A stretch of 64,000 nucleotides of DNA from Coriaria nepalensis (Eukaryota > Streptophyta > Magnoliopsida > Cucurbitales > Coriariaceae). The stretch spans positions 39,773,501 to 39,837,500 of the forward strand of contig CP114481.1 of assembly GCA_027186245.1 (NCBI GenBank), written 5' to 3'. Positions 63,863 to 64,000 of this stretch are shown piece after piece (the first letter of the stretch is position 1; each line of letters begins with the position of its first letter). Under the pieces are notes generated by a model that saw only the letters and a program-made list of their open reading frames with translations, searched no databases and had not been told where the DNA came from. Position numbers and translations under genes: made by a program.

Positions 63863-64000
63863 AGTCAATGACTTATTTCGAAGCAATTCGAACGAATTCT
63901 AGTTTTGCACTACAGAGACAACTTTTGTGCATAACTTGCAAATGATCATTGCAAGGAAAGTGTGCATTCGTTTAAAATTAAAATCATTTCAATGAGTCAT
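63863..64000. repeat. Last monomer, cut by the window edge
   Basis: 138 of 142 bases are present, in the same phase and orientation as the rest. The array therefore continues beyond the window. The two monomers before it and this one are all TCAATGACTTATTTCGAAG class, a short homogeneous run that also appears at 55.7-56.0 kb (offset 7952, 56 monomers). Confidence 0.95.

Larger units (their letters stand above)
1..64000. repeat. 142-bp satellite DNA array, about 450 monomers, fills the window
   Basis: The sequence is a head-to-tail array of a 142-bp monomer. I set the phase at the AGTCAATAAC motif, which starts at 1, 143, 285, 427 and so on to 63863. All copies are in one orientation, with no unique DNA, transposon or inversion between them. 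My consensus has about 46 G+C of 142 (32%) and three CpGs, at monomer positions 27-28, 31-32 and 107-108. Its CpG observed/expected ratio is about 0.8, so CpG is not depleted. Neighbouring monomers differ at several positions. Most variation falls at a small set of sites (18, 19, 25, 33, 55, 57, 64, 83, 86, 113-115, 137), and these combinations define monomer classes. A unit near nucleosome-core length, high AT and megabase-style homogeneity are typical of (peri)centromeric heterochromatin. That function is inferred from the class of DNA, not seen here. Both window ends lie inside the array. Confidence 0.99.

Noticed and set aside
1..64000. Protein-coding genes
   Set aside because: The unit is 142 bp (one more than a multiple of 3), so every frame passes through all three phases in 426 bp. 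TAA at monomer positions 7-9 and TTA (TAA on the other strand) at 11-13 are nearly invariant. Any ORF is therefore a short repeat artefact.
1..64000. CRISPR array
   Set aside because: The whole 142-bp unit is repeated. There are no unique spacers between short repeats, and the variation is by substitution within one family.
1..64000. A single array-wide higher-order repeat
   Set aside because: Offsets between matching blocks differ (5, 7, 8, 11, 12, 13, 14, 16, 17, 21, 24, 33, 59 monomers). Only local higher-order units are supported.
1..64000. Inverted segments or palindromic array arms
   Set aside because: Every monomer boundary I followed has the motif on the same strand. No inverted monomer was found.
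1..64000. Bacterial, phage or plasmid origin
   Set aside because: 64 kb of noncoding near-identical tandem units without any gene has no prokaryotic parallel I know of and is typical of eukaryotic heterochromatin.
1..64000. Assembly artefact creating the near-identical blocks
   Set aside because: Not excluded. Private changes separate the copies in most blocks, which favours real duplication, but spanning reads would be needed for the recent ones (27-32 kb, 38.6-43.4 kb).

Overview
The whole 64-kb window is one uninterrupted, head-to-tail satellite DNA array. The monomer is 142 bp, AT-rich (about 32% G+C in a consensus I read by eye), and every copy lies in the same orientation. Counting boundaries gives 449 complete monomers plus a final one cut by the window edge (138 of 142 bases), so 450 in all. 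No gene, RNA gene, transposon, unique spacer or array edge is visible. Because 142 is not a multiple of 3, a reading frame meets all three phases of the monomer within 426 bp. Stops occur in the monomer on both strands, so no long ORF can exist.

The organism is a eukaryote, and this looks like (peri)centromeric heterochromatin in a long-read assembly. Three things suggest a darkling beetle (Tenebrionidae), with Tenebrio molitor as first guess: a 142-bp unit, one EcoRI site in most monomers, and near-normal CpG (3 per monomer, observed/expected about 0.8, which suits an unmethylated insect genome). The abundant T. molitor satellite is known as a 142-bp EcoRI family, but Palorus ratzeburgii also has a 142-bp satellite. 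I could not compare sequences, so the species is an inference.

The unit length is very stable. The first 166 monomers (1-23572) show no net length change. Across the window the 104-bp excess over 142 x n is fully explained by five 21-bp internal duplications, four 1-bp insertions and five 1-bp deletions. Sequence variation is mainly substitutions at a limited set of positions, which combine into monomer classes.

The array is a patchwork of local higher-order repeats and duplicated blocks, not one regular higher-order repeat. From left to right: blocks repeated at 12-, 14-, 16/17- and 33-monomer offsets (1-16 kb); a dimer duplication (18.5-19.0 kb); a 5-monomer tandem (19.7-21.2 kb); a 7-monomer, 994-bp tandem with three copies (21.4-24.4 kb); a 13/13/11-monomer triplication (27.1-32.4 kb); and a 6-kb block at 32.6-38.6 kb that is a shortened copy of 19.0-28.0 kb, lacking exactly 5 and then 16 monomers. 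From 38.6 kb a different set of variants dominates, again with nested duplications (12-monomer at 38.6/41.7 kb, 24-monomer offset at 43.9/47.3 kb, 21-monomer offset at 48.1/51.1 kb, a tetramer at 56.1-57.8 kb, and a 59-monomer offset at 52.7/61.1 kb). This is the pattern expected from in-register unequal exchange and conversion-like copying. The most informative parts are the mosaic junctions and the 21-bp length variant that travels with the duplicated blocks.
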